This document shows positions 43,235 to 51,727 of a stretch of 64,000 bases of DNA, piece after piece. The position numbers were made by a program, and so were the translations under genes. The stretch lies in assembly GCF_047461615.1 (NCBI RefSeq), contig NZ_JANSHI010000008.1:1-64000 (forward strand), read 5' to 3'. A model generated the notes under the pieces. It worked only from the letters and a program-made list of their open reading frames with translations. It had not been told where the DNA came from and ran no database searches. Within the stretch, counting starts at the first letter, position 1; the number at the start of each line of letters is the position of its first letter. The stretch is from Thermostichus sp047461615. Its GTDB lineage: Bacteria > Cyanobacteriota > Cyanobacteriia > Thermostichales > Thermostichaceae.

Positions 43235-44434
43235 TTAAACCTCTCCGCCCGATGGGGGGAGCAGCCTGGGATCTGTTCTCTCCGGCTGCCGGGAGGGCGA
43301 GCTCCCATCCCTTCCCAGCTCAGACAGGAGCAAGGGGCGGGCTCGTGGGCCTCGCCAGGGATCCAGCACATCTCGAATCAGCACCTCCTGGATCCACACC
43401 TGCAGGATGGCCGCCAAGGGCACGGCCAAGAATAGGCCCAGCACCCCGAAGAAAAAGGCCGAGGTGATTTGAGCTATCAGCGTCAAGGCGGGCAAAAGCG
43501 ACACCTGGCGCGACATGACAAGCGGGGTAAAGACGCTGCTTTCAAGCTGCTGGATGAAGATGTACAGCCCTAGCACTGCTAGGGACTTCCAGGGGGCGTC
43601 GGTGAGGGCCACCAGCATTGGGGCAACCACGCTCAGGGTGGGGCCAATGTTGGGGATGAAGTTAAACAGGCCCGCTAGCACCGCGTTGGCTAGGATCAGG
43701 GGCACACCCAAAATCCAGAGGCCAATGCCGCTTAGCACCATCACCAAGGTGCTGGTAAACAAGATCCCCACCAGCCAGCCCCGCAGCACCAGCTCGCAGC
43801 GCTTGAGGATGTAGCGAACGCGGGGGCGGTAGAAGGCCGGGAAAACGGAAACAAAGGCGCGGCTGTAGGCCGGGGGATCCACCAGCAGCAAGATGGTGAG
43901 GATGATCACAAACAAGAAGTTGAGCAGGGTGGCAAAGAAAGCAGTGAAGGACTGGGAGAAAAAGTCGCGCACCTGGCGCACCAATTCGGTGGCCTGGGGC
44001 ACAAGACTATTGGCCAACTCCCGCAGCGTCGGCAGCTCAAGGTCGGTCGGCAGCAAGAGGATTAGGCTCTCAAACAGCCGCTGTGCCTGCACAATCCCCG
44101 CAGGCACCACGTCGGTCAACAGCCGGCGCAACTGCTCCAGTAGAGGCGGCACCACGATGAGCCCCACCAAGACCGCGCCCACCAAAACCGTCAAGCCCGT
44201 GATGAGAAGGGAGGGGCCGCGGCGAAAGCCGTAGCGCTGGGGAATCTGGGCTAGAGTATCCAAGGCTACTGCCAGGACGATGGCTGCAAACACCAGCAGC
44301 AGGATCTGTCGAATCTGCCAGAGCAGCGCCAACAGGCCCAGCAGCGCCCCCAGCCCCAGCCAATGGGCAAAAGTCACCGCAGCCACCTCCTCCCTTGGTT
44401 TGTCGTCGCCTATTCTAGATGGGGTCTCGGACAT
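43235..44434 (-). CDS. AI-2E family (PerM/UPF0118) transporter
   Basis: 399 aa, seven to eight membrane segments. The conserved core NFIPNIGPTLSVVAPMLVAL and QQLESSVFTPLVMSRQVSLLPALTLI identify the AI-2 exporter-like family; relatives include sodium/proton antiporters and E. coli TqsA, so substrate is open. The C-terminal 45 residues are polar and Pro/Arg-rich. It is divergent from xseA, with only 25 bases between start codons. Confidence 0.88.
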   Translation of the reverse strand: MSETPSRIGDDKPREEVAAVTFAHWLGLGALLGLLALLWQIRQILLLVFAAIVLAVALDTLAQIPQRYGFRRGPSLLITGLTVLVGAVLVGLIVVPPLLEQLRRLLTDVVPAGIVQAQRLFESLILLLPTDLELPTLRELANSLVPQATELVRQVRDFFSQSFTAFFATLLNFLFVIILTILLLVDPPAYSRAFVSVFPAFYRPRVRYILKRCELVLRGWLVGILFTSTLVMVLSGIGLWILGVPLILANAVLAGLFNFIPNIGPTLSVVAPMLVALTDAPWKSLAVLGLYIFIQQLESSVFTPLVMSRQVSLLPALTLIAQITSAFFFGVLGLFLAVPLAAILQVWIQEVLIRDVLDPWRGPRARPLLLSELGRDGSSPSRQPERTDPRLLPPSGGEV

Positions 44435-44459
44435 TCCCAGCGGTATTCGGGAGCTGCGT

Positions 44460-45749
44460 ATGCCGAATCCCGATCCACAAGCAAGGGCTCTGGCTAACCG
44501 CAGTAACCTGGAGGAGGTGATAGAGTCCCTGCTGGGCGAGGAAGTTCCCCTCCTCTCGGTTGGGGGAGTGTCCCGCTACCTCAAGTCGCTGCTGGGCGGG
44601 GATCCCTATTTGACCCGGCTGTGGGTGGTTGGAGAAGTCTCCAGTTGTCAGCGCAACCACACGGGCCACCTGTTCCTGACCCTGGTGGATCCAGAAAGCG
44701 GCGACGTCCTCAGGGGGGTTGTGTGGCAAAGTCAGACGGCCCGGCTCAGCTTCTGGCCAAAAGTGGGTCAACAGGTGCTGGCGCTGGGGCAAGTTGGCAT
44801 CTACAGCGGCGGCAGCTACTACCGCCTGGTCATCTGGCAACTGCTGCCAGCAGGGGAAGGCCTCCTAGCGTGGAGATTCCAGCAGCTCAAGGCCCGCCTG
44901 GCCGCCGAAGGCCTGTTCGACAACCAGCGGCCTCTGCCCACCCACCCTCAGTGCATTGCTGTCGTCAGCTCTCCCGACGCCGCTGGCTGGGGAGATATCC
45001 GCCGCACCCTCAACCAGCGCTACCCGGGGCTGCGGGTGCTGTTTTCGCCAGCTCAAGTGCAAGGGGAAGCGGCCCCTGAGTCCATTGTGCGGGCCATTCG
45101 CCGGGTGGAACGGGATGGGCGAGCGGAGGTGCTGCTGATTGCCCGGGGAGGCGGAGCCGGCGAGGATTTGGCCTGCTTTAACGATGAACGGGTGGTGCGG
45201 GCCATTGCCGAATGCCGCATTCCGGTGGTAACTGGGATCGGCCACCAGCGGGATGAGACCTTGGCGGACTACGCCGCTGACTATGCGGCCCACACCCCCA
45301 CAGCGGCAGCCGAACGGGTTGTGCCGGATCTGCGGGAATTGCAGCGCCAGGGATCCCAGCTCCGGCAGCGGCTGGTCACCTGCACCCTGCAGGTTTTGGA
45401 GAAGGCCCAGGAGCGCCTGCACCATGCCCACCACCGTCTGCTCCAAATTCATCCCGAGCGGCTGCTGCACCAGGCCCAGAAGCACCTGCTGCAACGGCAA
45501 CAGCGCCTAGTTCAGGCCGTGCGCCATCGCCTTCAAGAGCAACAACAGCGCCACCAAGCTCTCCAGCAGCACCTCCAAGCCCTCGATCCCGCGGCCGTCC
45601 TCCGGCGGGGCTACGCCCTCGTGCGCGACGAGCGGGGATCTCTCGTCCGCAACCCCTGCCTGCCGCCTCAGACTCGCCTGTGCATAGAGCTGGCCGGGGG
45701 AAGCTTCTGGGTTCGAGTGGAGGAGAGCCATGAGCCGCCGCAAACGTGA
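44460..45749 (+). CDS. xseA: Exodeoxyribonuclease VII large subunit
   Basis: 429 aa. N-terminal OB-fold (LWVVGEVSSCQRNHTGHLFLTL), catalytic domain (AVVSSPDAAGWGDIRRTL, then RGGGAGEDLACFNDE and GIGHQRDETLADYAAD) and a long Gln/His-rich coiled coil (about 310-390). It degrades single-stranded DNA to oligonucleotides with XseB. The ATG follows GGGAG by six bases; the frame continues upstream into the divergent transporter gene and is rejected. Confidence 0.94.
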   Translation: MPNPDPQARALANRSNLEEVIESLLGEEVPLLSVGGVSRYLKSLLGGDPYLTRLWVVGEVSSCQRNHTGHLFLTLVDPESGDVLRGVVWQSQTARLSFWPKVGQQVLALGQVGIYSGGSYYRLVIWQLLPAGEGLLAWRFQQLKARLAAEGLFDNQRPLPTHPQCIAVVSSPDAAGWGDIRRTLNQRYPGLRVLFSPAQVQGEAAPESIVRAIRRVERDGRAEVLLIARGGGAGEDLACFNDERVVRAIAECRIPVVTGIGHQRDETLADYAADYAAHTPTAAAERVVPDLRELQRQGSQLRQRLVTCTLQVLEKAQERLHHAHHRLLQIHPERLLHQAQKHLLQRQQRLVQAVRHRLQEQQQRHQALQQHLQALDPAAVLRRGYALVRDERGSLVRNPCLPPQTRLCIELAGGSFWVRVEESHEPPQT

Positions 45750-45969
45750 GGATCCCTGGCGCTACGAGGCAGCCATTGCCGAAGTAGAAAGTTTGATTGC
45801 CCAGATTGAATCGGGGGAGCTGGATCTGGAGGAGGTGGTGGAGCGCTTCCAGCAGGCCGCCCAAACCCTAAAGCGCTGCGCCGAGTTTTTGGAGGAAAAA
45901 CGGCAGCAAGTGGAGATCATCATTGAGCAGCTAGGACCCGACGACGAAGAAGAGCTGCGCGAGTTCTAG
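45730..45969 (+). CDS. xseB: Exodeoxyribonuclease VII small subunit
   Basis: 79 aa, helical: AEVESLIAQIESGELDLEEVVERF is the family signature. It overlaps the end of xseA by 20 bases in another frame, with GAGGAGAG just upstream of its ATG inside xseA, consistent with coupled translation. Several copies decorate each XseA coiled coil. Confidence 0.94.
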   Translation: MSRRKREDPWRYEAAIAEVESLIAQIESGELDLEEVVERFQQAAQTLKRCAEFLEEKRQQVEIIIEQLGPDDEEELREF

Positions 45970-46075
45970 GGACATAAATGCCCGTGCTGCTGGTTCTCGA
46001 CGGCAGCAAGGCTTGACGAAGGGAGCCGAGCTCCTGAAGATAGTCAAGTTGTCAAGACCTCGTGGGGCGCCCTCC

Positions 46076-46945
46076 ATGGCTGCCAAGATCTTGGATGGCA
46101 AAGCCTTAGCTGCTCGCCTGCAAGCCGAGATGGCTGCCCAAGTGCAAGCTTGGCTCCCGCGGGTGGGGCGCCCCCCAGGGTTGGCAGTGCTGCGAGTTGG
46201 AGAGGATCCTGCCAGTGCTGCCTACGTGCGCGGCAAAGAGCGGGCCTGTGAGCGGGTGGGCATCGCCTCCTTTGGTCGCCATTTTTCCGCCCAGGACTCC
46301 CCCGCCCATCTGCTCGACACCATTGCCCAACTCAACCGGGACGAGCGCGTCGATGGCATCCTGGTGCAACTGCCGCTGCCCCCTGGCTGGGATCCCATCC
46401 CGCCTCTTCTAGCCATCGATCCTGCCAAGGACGTGGACGGCCTCCACCCTCTCAACCTGGGCCGGCTGGTGCGCGGCGAGCCCGGCCTGCGCAGTTGTAC
46501 CCCATTAGGCGTGATGCGCCTGCTGGAGGCAGAAGGGATCCCGGTTGCCGGACGAAAAGCGGTGGTGGTCGGCCGCAGCCTTCTGGTGGGCAAGCCCTTG
46601 AGCTTGATGTTGCTGGCCGCCGACGCCACGGTTACCATGGCCCACTCCCGCACACCCAACTTGGCCGAAGTAACCCGCAGTGCCGACATTGTGGTCATGG
46701 CGGTGGGGCGTCCCCGCCTGCTCAAGGCAGAAATGGTAAAGCCAGGGGCCGTGGTCGTCGATGTAGGCATTAACCGCATCCAAGGCCCTGACGGGTCGGA
46801 GCAGTTGGTGGGAGATGTGGACTACGAGGCAGTCAAAGAGCGGGCTGCCGCCATCACACCCGTACCGGGTGGCGTGGGGCCGATGACGGTAACCATGCTG
46901 CTGGCCAACACTCTAGAGAGCTACAAACTGCGCAGCCGCCTCTAG
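46076..46945 (+). CDS. folD: Bifunctional methylene-THF dehydrogenase / methenyl-THF cyclohydrolase
   Basis: 289 aa. Motifs: SAAYVRGKERACERVGI with the catalytic Tyr/Lys pair, VDGILVQLPLPP, KDVDGLHPLNLG, and the NADP domain VVGRSLLVGKPLSLML, ending PVPGGVGPMTVTMLLANT. It runs one-carbon metabolism in the cytosol. The frame extends 21 codons upstream to a TTG; the ATG gives the usual N-terminus but has a weak ribosome site. It follows xseB by 106 bases. Confidence 0.95.
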   Translation: MAAKILDGKALAARLQAEMAAQVQAWLPRVGRPPGLAVLRVGEDPASAAYVRGKERACERVGIASFGRHFSAQDSPAHLLDTIAQLNRDERVDGILVQLPLPPGWDPIPPLLAIDPAKDVDGLHPLNLGRLVRGEPGLRSCTPLGVMRLLEAEGIPVAGRKAVVVGRSLLVGKPLSLMLLAADATVTMAHSRTPNLAEVTRSADIVVMAVGRPRLLKAEMVKPGAVVVDVGINRIQGPDGSEQLVGDVDYEAVKERAAAITPVPGGVGPMTVTMLLANTLESYKLRSRL

Positions 46946-46970
46946 GCCAAAATGCGTGCGCCCCCTCCGG

Positions 46971-47246
46971 CTAGACGCCGCGAATTTCCCGATATCTTCT
47001 GGCGCGCTCTTCGGCGGGATCGGGGGCTTGTGCCTTGGCCACAGCTTCCTGCAGTTGCACCATCACCTTTTCCGGGGGGTCAGTGGAGCGAACGACGTAA
47101 AACATCAAGTTAATGGCTTCGGCAGCTGTTAGCTTGAGGTCTTCTTTTCCCTTGGGCACCAGAGCAACCTTGCCATCGGTGGTCGGAATGGCCGTATGGG
47201 ATCCCTTGGCGAGAATCTCCCCTGCTTTCTCCAAAGTGACCAGCAT
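46971..47246 (-). CDS. Small hypothetical protein
   Basis: 91 aa, mostly soluble and charged: an N-terminal half with KVALVPKGKEDLKL and LTAAEAINLMFYVVRSTDPPE, and an Ala/Arg-rich end (DPAEERARRYREIRGV). GAGG lies seven bases ahead of its ATG. No family recognised. It follows mutY on the same strand by 28 bases and may be cotranscribed. Base use resembles its neighbours. Confidence 0.55.
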   Translation of the reverse strand: MLVTLEKAGEILAKGSHTAIPTTDGKVALVPKGKEDLKLTAAEAINLMFYVVRSTDPPEKVMVQLQEAVAKAQAPDPAEERARRYREIRGV

Positions 47247-47274
47247 ATCCGCGCCTCACTGCAGCGATTAGGTA

Positions 47275-48456
47275 TCATCCTGGCAAAGATCTTTTGGGCT
47301 CCTGGCAAAGCCCGTGTTCTTCTAGCCAAGTGTACAGGTAGGGAAATAGCTTTTGGTTAGCTGCTGGAAAAGGAAACTGCGACAGCTCTGCCGGTTTGAC
47401 CCAGCGGACTTCACTGCATTGTAAAGGCTGAGCTTCTCCGCCCAAATAGCGGCAGATAAAAGCCATGAGGGTGATGGTGAAATGGGTGTAGGCATGCTCA
47501 ACGGTGGCTAGCGGCGCTACCACGGCGATGTCAATGCCCACTTCCTCTTTCACTTCCCGCACCACACACTCCGCAGGGGTTTCTCCCGGCTCGATCTTGC
47601 CACCGGGGAACTCCCACAGGCCGCTGAGCATCGAGCTTTCCGGGCGCCGATCGATGAGGATCTCGTTCTCCCGCAGGACAATGGCCACCGCAATCTGTTT
47701 GTGAGGGCGCAAGGGACGGGGTTCAGCCATAGGCAGGTGGTGCTGTTGACCTCGATGGTAAGCGGCGCAATCGGCCTGCCAAGGGCACTGACCACAGCGA
47801 GGCCGCCTGGGCCGGCAGACAGTAGCGCCCAAGTCCATCAGAGCCTGGTTAAAGGTGCGGGGCTGCTCGGGATCCAGTAATTGCTGCGAAAGCCGCCACA
47901 AGAGAGGCAGGCAGCGACTTGGTGGCTGGGGCAAAGCCACCAGGCGAGCCAACACCCGCTTGACGTTCCCTTCTAAAATCGGCAGGGGTAGGTCAAAGGC
48001 AGCGCTGAGAATGCCCCCAGCCGTTGTGCGCCCGATCCCTGGCAGCGCCAGCACCTGCTGCAGGTTGCGGGGAAACTGCCCTCCGTGTTCCCGCATCAGG
48101 ATTTGAGCGGCTTTGTGCAGATTTAGCGCCCGCCGGTAGTAGCCCAGGCCTTCCCACAATTTCAGCACCTGCTCTTGGGAGGCTGCCGCCAAGTCGGGGA
48201 TCCCGGGCAAAGCCTCCATCCAGCGCTGGAAGTAGGGGATCACGGTAGCCACCTGGGTCTGTTGCAGCATCACTTCCGCTACCCAGATGGCGTAGGGATC
48301 TCGGGTGCGCCGCCAGGGCAGATCCCGGCCTTCCTTGCGGTACCACTGCAGCAAAGAACGCCTCAGGCGCTGCTGAACTGCCTCTTCCCAGCCCAGCCGT
48401 TGCCCGTCGACGGTTGCCGCCTCTACCTCCACTTCCTCGGGTTGCTGAGATGGCAT
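47275..48456 (-). CDS. mutY: Adenine DNA glycosylase MutY with intact C-terminal Nudix box
   Basis: 393 aa. It removes adenine opposite 8-oxoguanine. Glu61 in VAEVMLQQTQV matches the E. coli catalytic Glu37. The helix-hairpin-helix LPGIGRTTAGGI and the Cys-x6-Cys-x2-Cys-x5-Cys iron-sulphur loop (about CRPRRPRCGQCPWQADC) are present. The residue matching catalytic Asp138 of E. coli is Glu162 (ILEGNVKRVLAR). The C-terminal half has a complete Nudix box, GGKIEPGETPAECVVREVKE then EVGI, unlike the degenerate domain of most MutY. The ATG is one base after the upstream stop (TGAGATG); a TTG six codons earlier is less likely. Confidence 0.93.
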   Translation of the reverse strand: MPSQQPEEVEVEAATVDGQRLGWEEAVQQRLRRSLLQWYRKEGRDLPWRRTRDPYAIWVAEVMLQQTQVATVIPYFQRWMEALPGIPDLAAASQEQVLKLWEGLGYYRRALNLHKAAQILMREHGGQFPRNLQQVLALPGIGRTTAGGILSAAFDLPLPILEGNVKRVLARLVALPQPPSRCLPLLWRLSQQLLDPEQPRTFNQALMDLGATVCRPRRPRCGQCPWQADCAAYHRGQQHHLPMAEPRPLRPHKQIAVAIVLRENEILIDRRPESSMLSGLWEFPGGKIEPGETPAECVVREVKEEVGIDIAVVAPLATVEHAYTHFTITLMAFICRYLGGEAQPLQCSEVRWVKPAELSQFPFPAANQKLFPYLYTWLEEHGLCQEPKRSLPG

Positions 48457-48457
48457 C

Positions 48458-48595
48458 TCAAGCTGCGTAGGCAAAGTGCAGGGCCCACCAGATCAAGGCC
48501 GAGACGACTCCCGCCACAACGCTGGCCGAGATCAGCACCACAATGGGGCTATCCGCCCCCTTGAACTGCATAATGCCGCGGTTGTAGTTAGCCAT
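48458..48595 (-). CDS. 45-aa single-span membrane protein upstream of mutY
   Basis: 45 aa. The ATG follows GGGGGAGG by five bases, a very strong site; a longer in-frame upstream start lacks one. The polar N-terminus MANYNRGIMQFKGADSP precedes one membrane helix (about VVLISASVVAGVVSALIWW) and a short tail. This resembles a very small protein conserved in cyanobacteria, from memory; function unknown. It ends one base before mutY. Confidence 0.7.
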   Translation of the reverse strand: MANYNRGIMQFKGADSPIVVLISASVVAGVVSALIWWALHFAYAA

Positions 48596-48819
48596 CGTCG
48601 CCTCCCCCAGCTCCAGCGGTGGGGTGGGGAACCAAGCGCAGGAGCTGGAAAGTTTTTCCCAAGAGCCTACTTTCAGGATAGCCAACTAGCCCCCCTCCGA
48701 CTCTACACCGGGGCAGGTTCCCCCCGGCTATGGCTGGGTTGGCCAGGGGGTGCTTTGTTAAACTGAGGTTCCGGAGGCAAGTTGCCATTATTGGCCAAAA
48801 GAGTGGCGTTGGGGCAGGC

Positions 48820-49992
48820 ATGGCTAGGGGAAGGGAGGGAAGAGGCAGCAGCTCAGCTCCAGAAAGATCCCGGCAGGCAGGGCTTCATCAACACCTTGCT
48901 TCTGAGCGTCTGCTACCTGCTGCGGGATCCCTCTTGCGCCTTTCTCGCCAAAAGGCCCTTGCCCGAGTGCGCCAACGGGCAACTCGTCCCTCTCGCCTAC
49001 GCCGGCCCAGGGCTTTTAAGGAGGTGCTGCTCAGGGGCTTGGGCTTCAGCCTAATTCTGGGTCTGACGATGGCTGGCCTGTCGCGCCTGCTGCAATCCAC
49101 CGCCCCTCCCCGGACAGAGCAGGTGGCAGCAGGATCTGGGGATCCCCCCCCTGCCTTGCCCACAGACTTCCTCAAAGGAGAGGAAATCCCTGCTTTGCAG
49201 GAGCGCTTAGCTGCCCTGGCCGACCAGCCGGGCCTGACGGTGGGAGCCTTGTTTTGGGAGGTGGAAACTGGCGCCTTTGCGGGGGTGAGGCCGGATCAGG
49301 TTTTTCCTGCTGCTAGTGTCCTCAAGATCCCGATTCTCCTAGCCTTTTTGCAGGCAGTGGACACTGGGCAGGTGCGGCTAGATGAAAAGCTAACGCTGCG
49401 GGAAGAGCTCAAGGGGGGGGGAGCCGGCCTTTTGCAAACCCGTCCTCTGGGATCCCAGGTCTCTGCTCTTGAGGCAGCCACCCTCATGAGCACCGTCAGC
49501 GATAACTTTGCCGCCAACTTGATCCTGGATCGCCTGGGCGGTCGAGAAGCCCTCAACCAAAAGTTTCGCCAGTGGGGGCTGCAACACACGCAGATTTCTC
49601 AATGGCTGCCAGATCTAGAGGGCGCCAACACCAGTAGCCCGCGCGATATGGTCTGGCTGCTCAGCCAAGTGGAGCAGGGGCGCCTGCTTAGTCGCCGCAG
49701 CCGCGACCGCTTTTTGGACATCCTCTGGCGCACGCAGCGGCCCTCCTACTTTCGCCCTGGCCTAGACCCAGAAGTGCGCATTGCCCACAAGACGGGAACC
49801 CTCAGCTCGGTGGTCGGAGATGCCGGGATCCTCGACCTGCCCAACGGGCGGCGTTACATAGCGGCGGTGTGGGTGAAGCGGGAAACCCCCAACGATCCCA
49901 GAGCGGAGGAGCTGATTGCCAAACTCTCCCAGGCCGCCTACGAGTTCTGGTCGACTGTAGAAGCTCCGGCGACCTCAGCTTTGCAGCCCTAG
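48820..49992 (+). CDS. Membrane-anchored class A beta-lactamase-fold serine hydrolase
   Basis: 390 aa. A basic N-terminal region (about 1-68, many Arg) precedes one membrane segment (68-92), then a periplasmic domain with SVLK (Ser166, Lys169), SDN (227-229) and KTG (324-326). The omega-loop region (about 258-280, WLPDLEGANTSSPRDM) lacks the Glu166-x-x-Leu-Asn of real class A beta-lactamases, so efficient deacylation is doubtful and a peptidoglycan-related serine hydrolase is likelier. Start uncertain: an earlier in-frame codon exists, and GGGGCAGG precedes this ATG. Confidence 0.8.
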   Translation: MARGREGRGSSSAPERSRQAGLHQHLASERLLPAAGSLLRLSRQKALARVRQRATRPSRLRRPRAFKEVLLRGLGFSLILGLTMAGLSRLLQSTAPPRTEQVAAGSGDPPPALPTDFLKGEEIPALQERLAALADQPGLTVGALFWEVETGAFAGVRPDQVFPAASVLKIPILLAFLQAVDTGQVRLDEKLTLREELKGGGAGLLQTRPLGSQVSALEAATLMSTVSDNFAANLILDRLGGREALNQKFRQWGLQHTQISQWLPDLEGANTSSPRDMVWLLSQVEQGRLLSRRSRDRFLDILWRTQRPSYFRPGLDPEVRIAHKTGTLSSVVGDAGILDLPNGRRYIAAVWVKRETPNDPRAEELIAKLSQAAYEFWSTVEAPATSALQP

Positions 49993-50055
49993 GCCATCTC
50001 AGCACCTTGCCAGCAGAGCGCCTGAGAATGGAATTAGCCGACAAGCAAGAACGCT

Positions 50056-50340
50056 ATGGCCACAACGGCTCGAGCTTCTGGAGGGGGAGATCCCTACATT
50101 AAGCTGGGTCAATTTCTCAAGCTCACGGGAGTTGTCCCCACCGGCGGGCGGGCTAAGCAGCTCATCCAGGCGGGGCAGGTGCGCGTCAACGGCGAGGTGG
50201 AAACCCGGCGGGGGCGCAAGTTGCGCCCAGGGGATGCAGTGACGGTGGCAGGCCAAGTTTGGCAGGTGCGCTGGGAGGGTGCCAGAGCTTGCGCCTGGCG
50301 CCAAGATCCCACTCCGCCAACTCGGCCACTGCTGGCCTAA
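50056..50340 (+). CDS. S4-domain RNA-binding protein
   Basis: 94 aa. One S4 domain: LGQFLKLTGVVPTGGRAKQL then LIQAGQVRVNGEVETRRGRK, matching the YaaA/YbcJ/RqcP-like small S4 proteins that bind structured RNA. The C-terminal 20 residues are low-complexity. It follows the beta-lactamase-fold gene by 63 bases on the same strand. No strong ribosome site. Confidence 0.8.
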   Translation: MATTARASGGGDPYIKLGQFLKLTGVVPTGGRAKQLIQAGQVRVNGEVETRRGRKLRPGDAVTVAGQVWQVRWEGARACAWRQDPTPPTRPLLA

Positions 50341-50376
50341 GCTGGGAACAGATGTCTTTTCCTAGCTGAGCCTCCT

Positions 50377-51036
50377 GTGCAGGGTGATTCTCCCCCTTTA
50401 CCCCCCTCGCCACCCCCTTCTCCTGCGTTGAGGGTGGTGGAGACGGCTTTCTTGGCCAGCACTGCCGCTTTGATCTGGATCTTGAGCTACACGCCGCTGG
50501 CCCCGCTTATGCGCCTGTTTTTCCCTATCCCGGTGGCACTGGCCGTGATGCGCTGGGATCCCCGCACTGGGGCCATGGCGCTGGGGGTCTCCGCCTTGCT
50601 GCTGACGGTGCTGATGGGGCCCACCCGCAGTATCCTCTATGTCATTCCCTACGGCCTTCTAGGCTATTGGTGTGCCTGCCTGTGGCGGCAACGCCTCTCC
50701 TGGTATCTCTCGGTGGTCAGCGGCGCTGCCCTCAGCACTTTTGGTCTGGTTTTCCAATTGCTGCTCTCCTCGCTGCTGCTGGGAGAAAACCTCTGGATCT
50801 ATCTCACCATCCAGCTCACTGGCCTGACCAACTGGCTGCTGGACGTGTCTCTGGGCCGATTCGGCCTGTACTGGGTGGCGGAACCTTGGATGGTTCAGGT
50901 GGTGGTCCTAGGGTTTATTGCCTTTAACTCCCTTGTCTATGCATTTACTGTGCATTTGGTGGCAGCCTTGGTCATGGAGCACTTCCGCTGTCCGCTGCCA
51001 CCGCCGCCAAAGTGGGTGCAATTTTTGCTGGACTAG
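50377..51036 (+). CDS. DUF2232 membrane protein
   Basis: 219 aa with about six hydrophobic segments, consistent with the DUF2232 family (often likened to YbbM/Thi-type S components, function unknown). The N-terminal 18 residues are Pro-rich. The GTG start is uncertain since no ribosome site stands out. It lies 36 bases after the S4 gene, so these two may form an operon. Confidence 0.65.
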   Translation: MQGDSPPLPPSPPPSPALRVVETAFLASTAALIWILSYTPLAPLMRLFFPIPVALAVMRWDPRTGAMALGVSALLLTVLMGPTRSILYVIPYGLLGYWCACLWRQRLSWYLSVVSGAALSTFGLVFQLLLSSLLLGENLWIYLTIQLTGLTNWLLDVSLGRFGLYWVAEPWMVQVVVLGFIAFNSLVYAFTVHLVAALVMEHFRCPLPPPPKWVQFLLD

Positions 51037-51037
51037 C

Positions 51038-51063
51038 AGCCTCCTATACTTCTTGGGGAGGCT
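51038..51063 (+). terminator. Stem-loop after the DUF2232 gene
   Basis: AGCCTCC (51038-51044) and GGAGGCT (51057-51063) form a perfect 7-bp stem around a 12-base loop, starting directly after the stop codon. No T-tract follows, so it may be a 3'-end structure instead of a complete intrinsic terminator. Confidence 0.4.
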
Positions 51064-51124
51064 ATCGCCATAAGATTAAAGTTAGATTGAGACCTAGAGG
51101 CTCTGCCTTCGTTGCCTAGGCCCT

Positions 51125-51685
51125 ATGAACCCTATTCCCCCCCCTGCCCACCCCTACCAGTTCCGCGCGCTGGGCTTGATTAAGGGATCCCTGAAGCCAA
51201 TCCCGAAGACCTATGCCCAGGCGACGCTGGTTGCCAGCGATGGCGTGGAGTACCCAGCCACCCCTGGCCGCGCCGGGCTGCTGCGCCCTTTTACCCACTG
51301 TATTGAGAGCGGCCGCACCTACTGGTACTACGTGCAGCCCCAGCCGCGCTCGGGGGGCACTCTGGGCCTAAGCGTCATCCGCATCCTGGCTCTGCCAGAG
51401 GAGGAGCAAGACCCAGCGGCAGAAGATGAGCCTTTTTTGCCTGCCCCTGAAGATGCGGAGGAAGGCTTTAACATTCGCGGCGTTGTCGAGCCCCACGAAG
51501 GCTACATCTGGGTAGCAGTGCGGCGCAAGCCTCAGGGGAGCAAACAATTTCCCCCCCTGCGGCTACGCCTGGAAGGGTTTTTGCCAGGGGCTACAGCGGG
51601 GGAGTTCTGGGATCTGCTGGCGGAGCGGGAAGGTCACAAGCTGCTGCTGGTGGATGGCAGCCGCCTCTTGACAGCCGTAGCCTAG
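51125..51685 (+). CDS. Conserved hypothetical cyanobacterial protein
   Basis: 186 aa, soluble. The N-terminus YQFRALGLIKGSLKPIPKTYAQATLV and the acidic middle (EEEQDPAAEDEPFLPAPEDAEE) look like a protein with two small beta domains joined by a linker; the second begins FNIRGVVEPHEGYIWVAVRRK. Family not recognised with confidence. The ATG lacks a strong ribosome site. It precedes the aminotransferase gene by 42 bases. Confidence 0.6.
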   Translation: MNPIPPPAHPYQFRALGLIKGSLKPIPKTYAQATLVASDGVEYPATPGRAGLLRPFTHCIESGRTYWYYVQPQPRSGGTLGLSVIRILALPEEEQDPAAEDEPFLPAPEDAEEGFNIRGVVEPHEGYIWVAVRRKPQGSKQFPPLRLRLEGFLPGATAGEFWDLLAEREGHKLLLVDGSRLLTAVA

Positions 51686-51727
51686 GTGCTGAGAACTAGC
51701 CCAACTGTACCCCAGGATCCCTAACTG

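Noticed and set aside
44280..44459. 60-codon upstream extension of xseA
   Set aside because: It reads antisense through the transporter start region and lacks similarity; the ATG at 44460 has GGGAG at six bases.
45970..46075. Small gene or tRNA between xseB and folD
   Set aside because: No cloverleaf can be folded and the short frames have no ribosome site; only non-coding spacer is seen.
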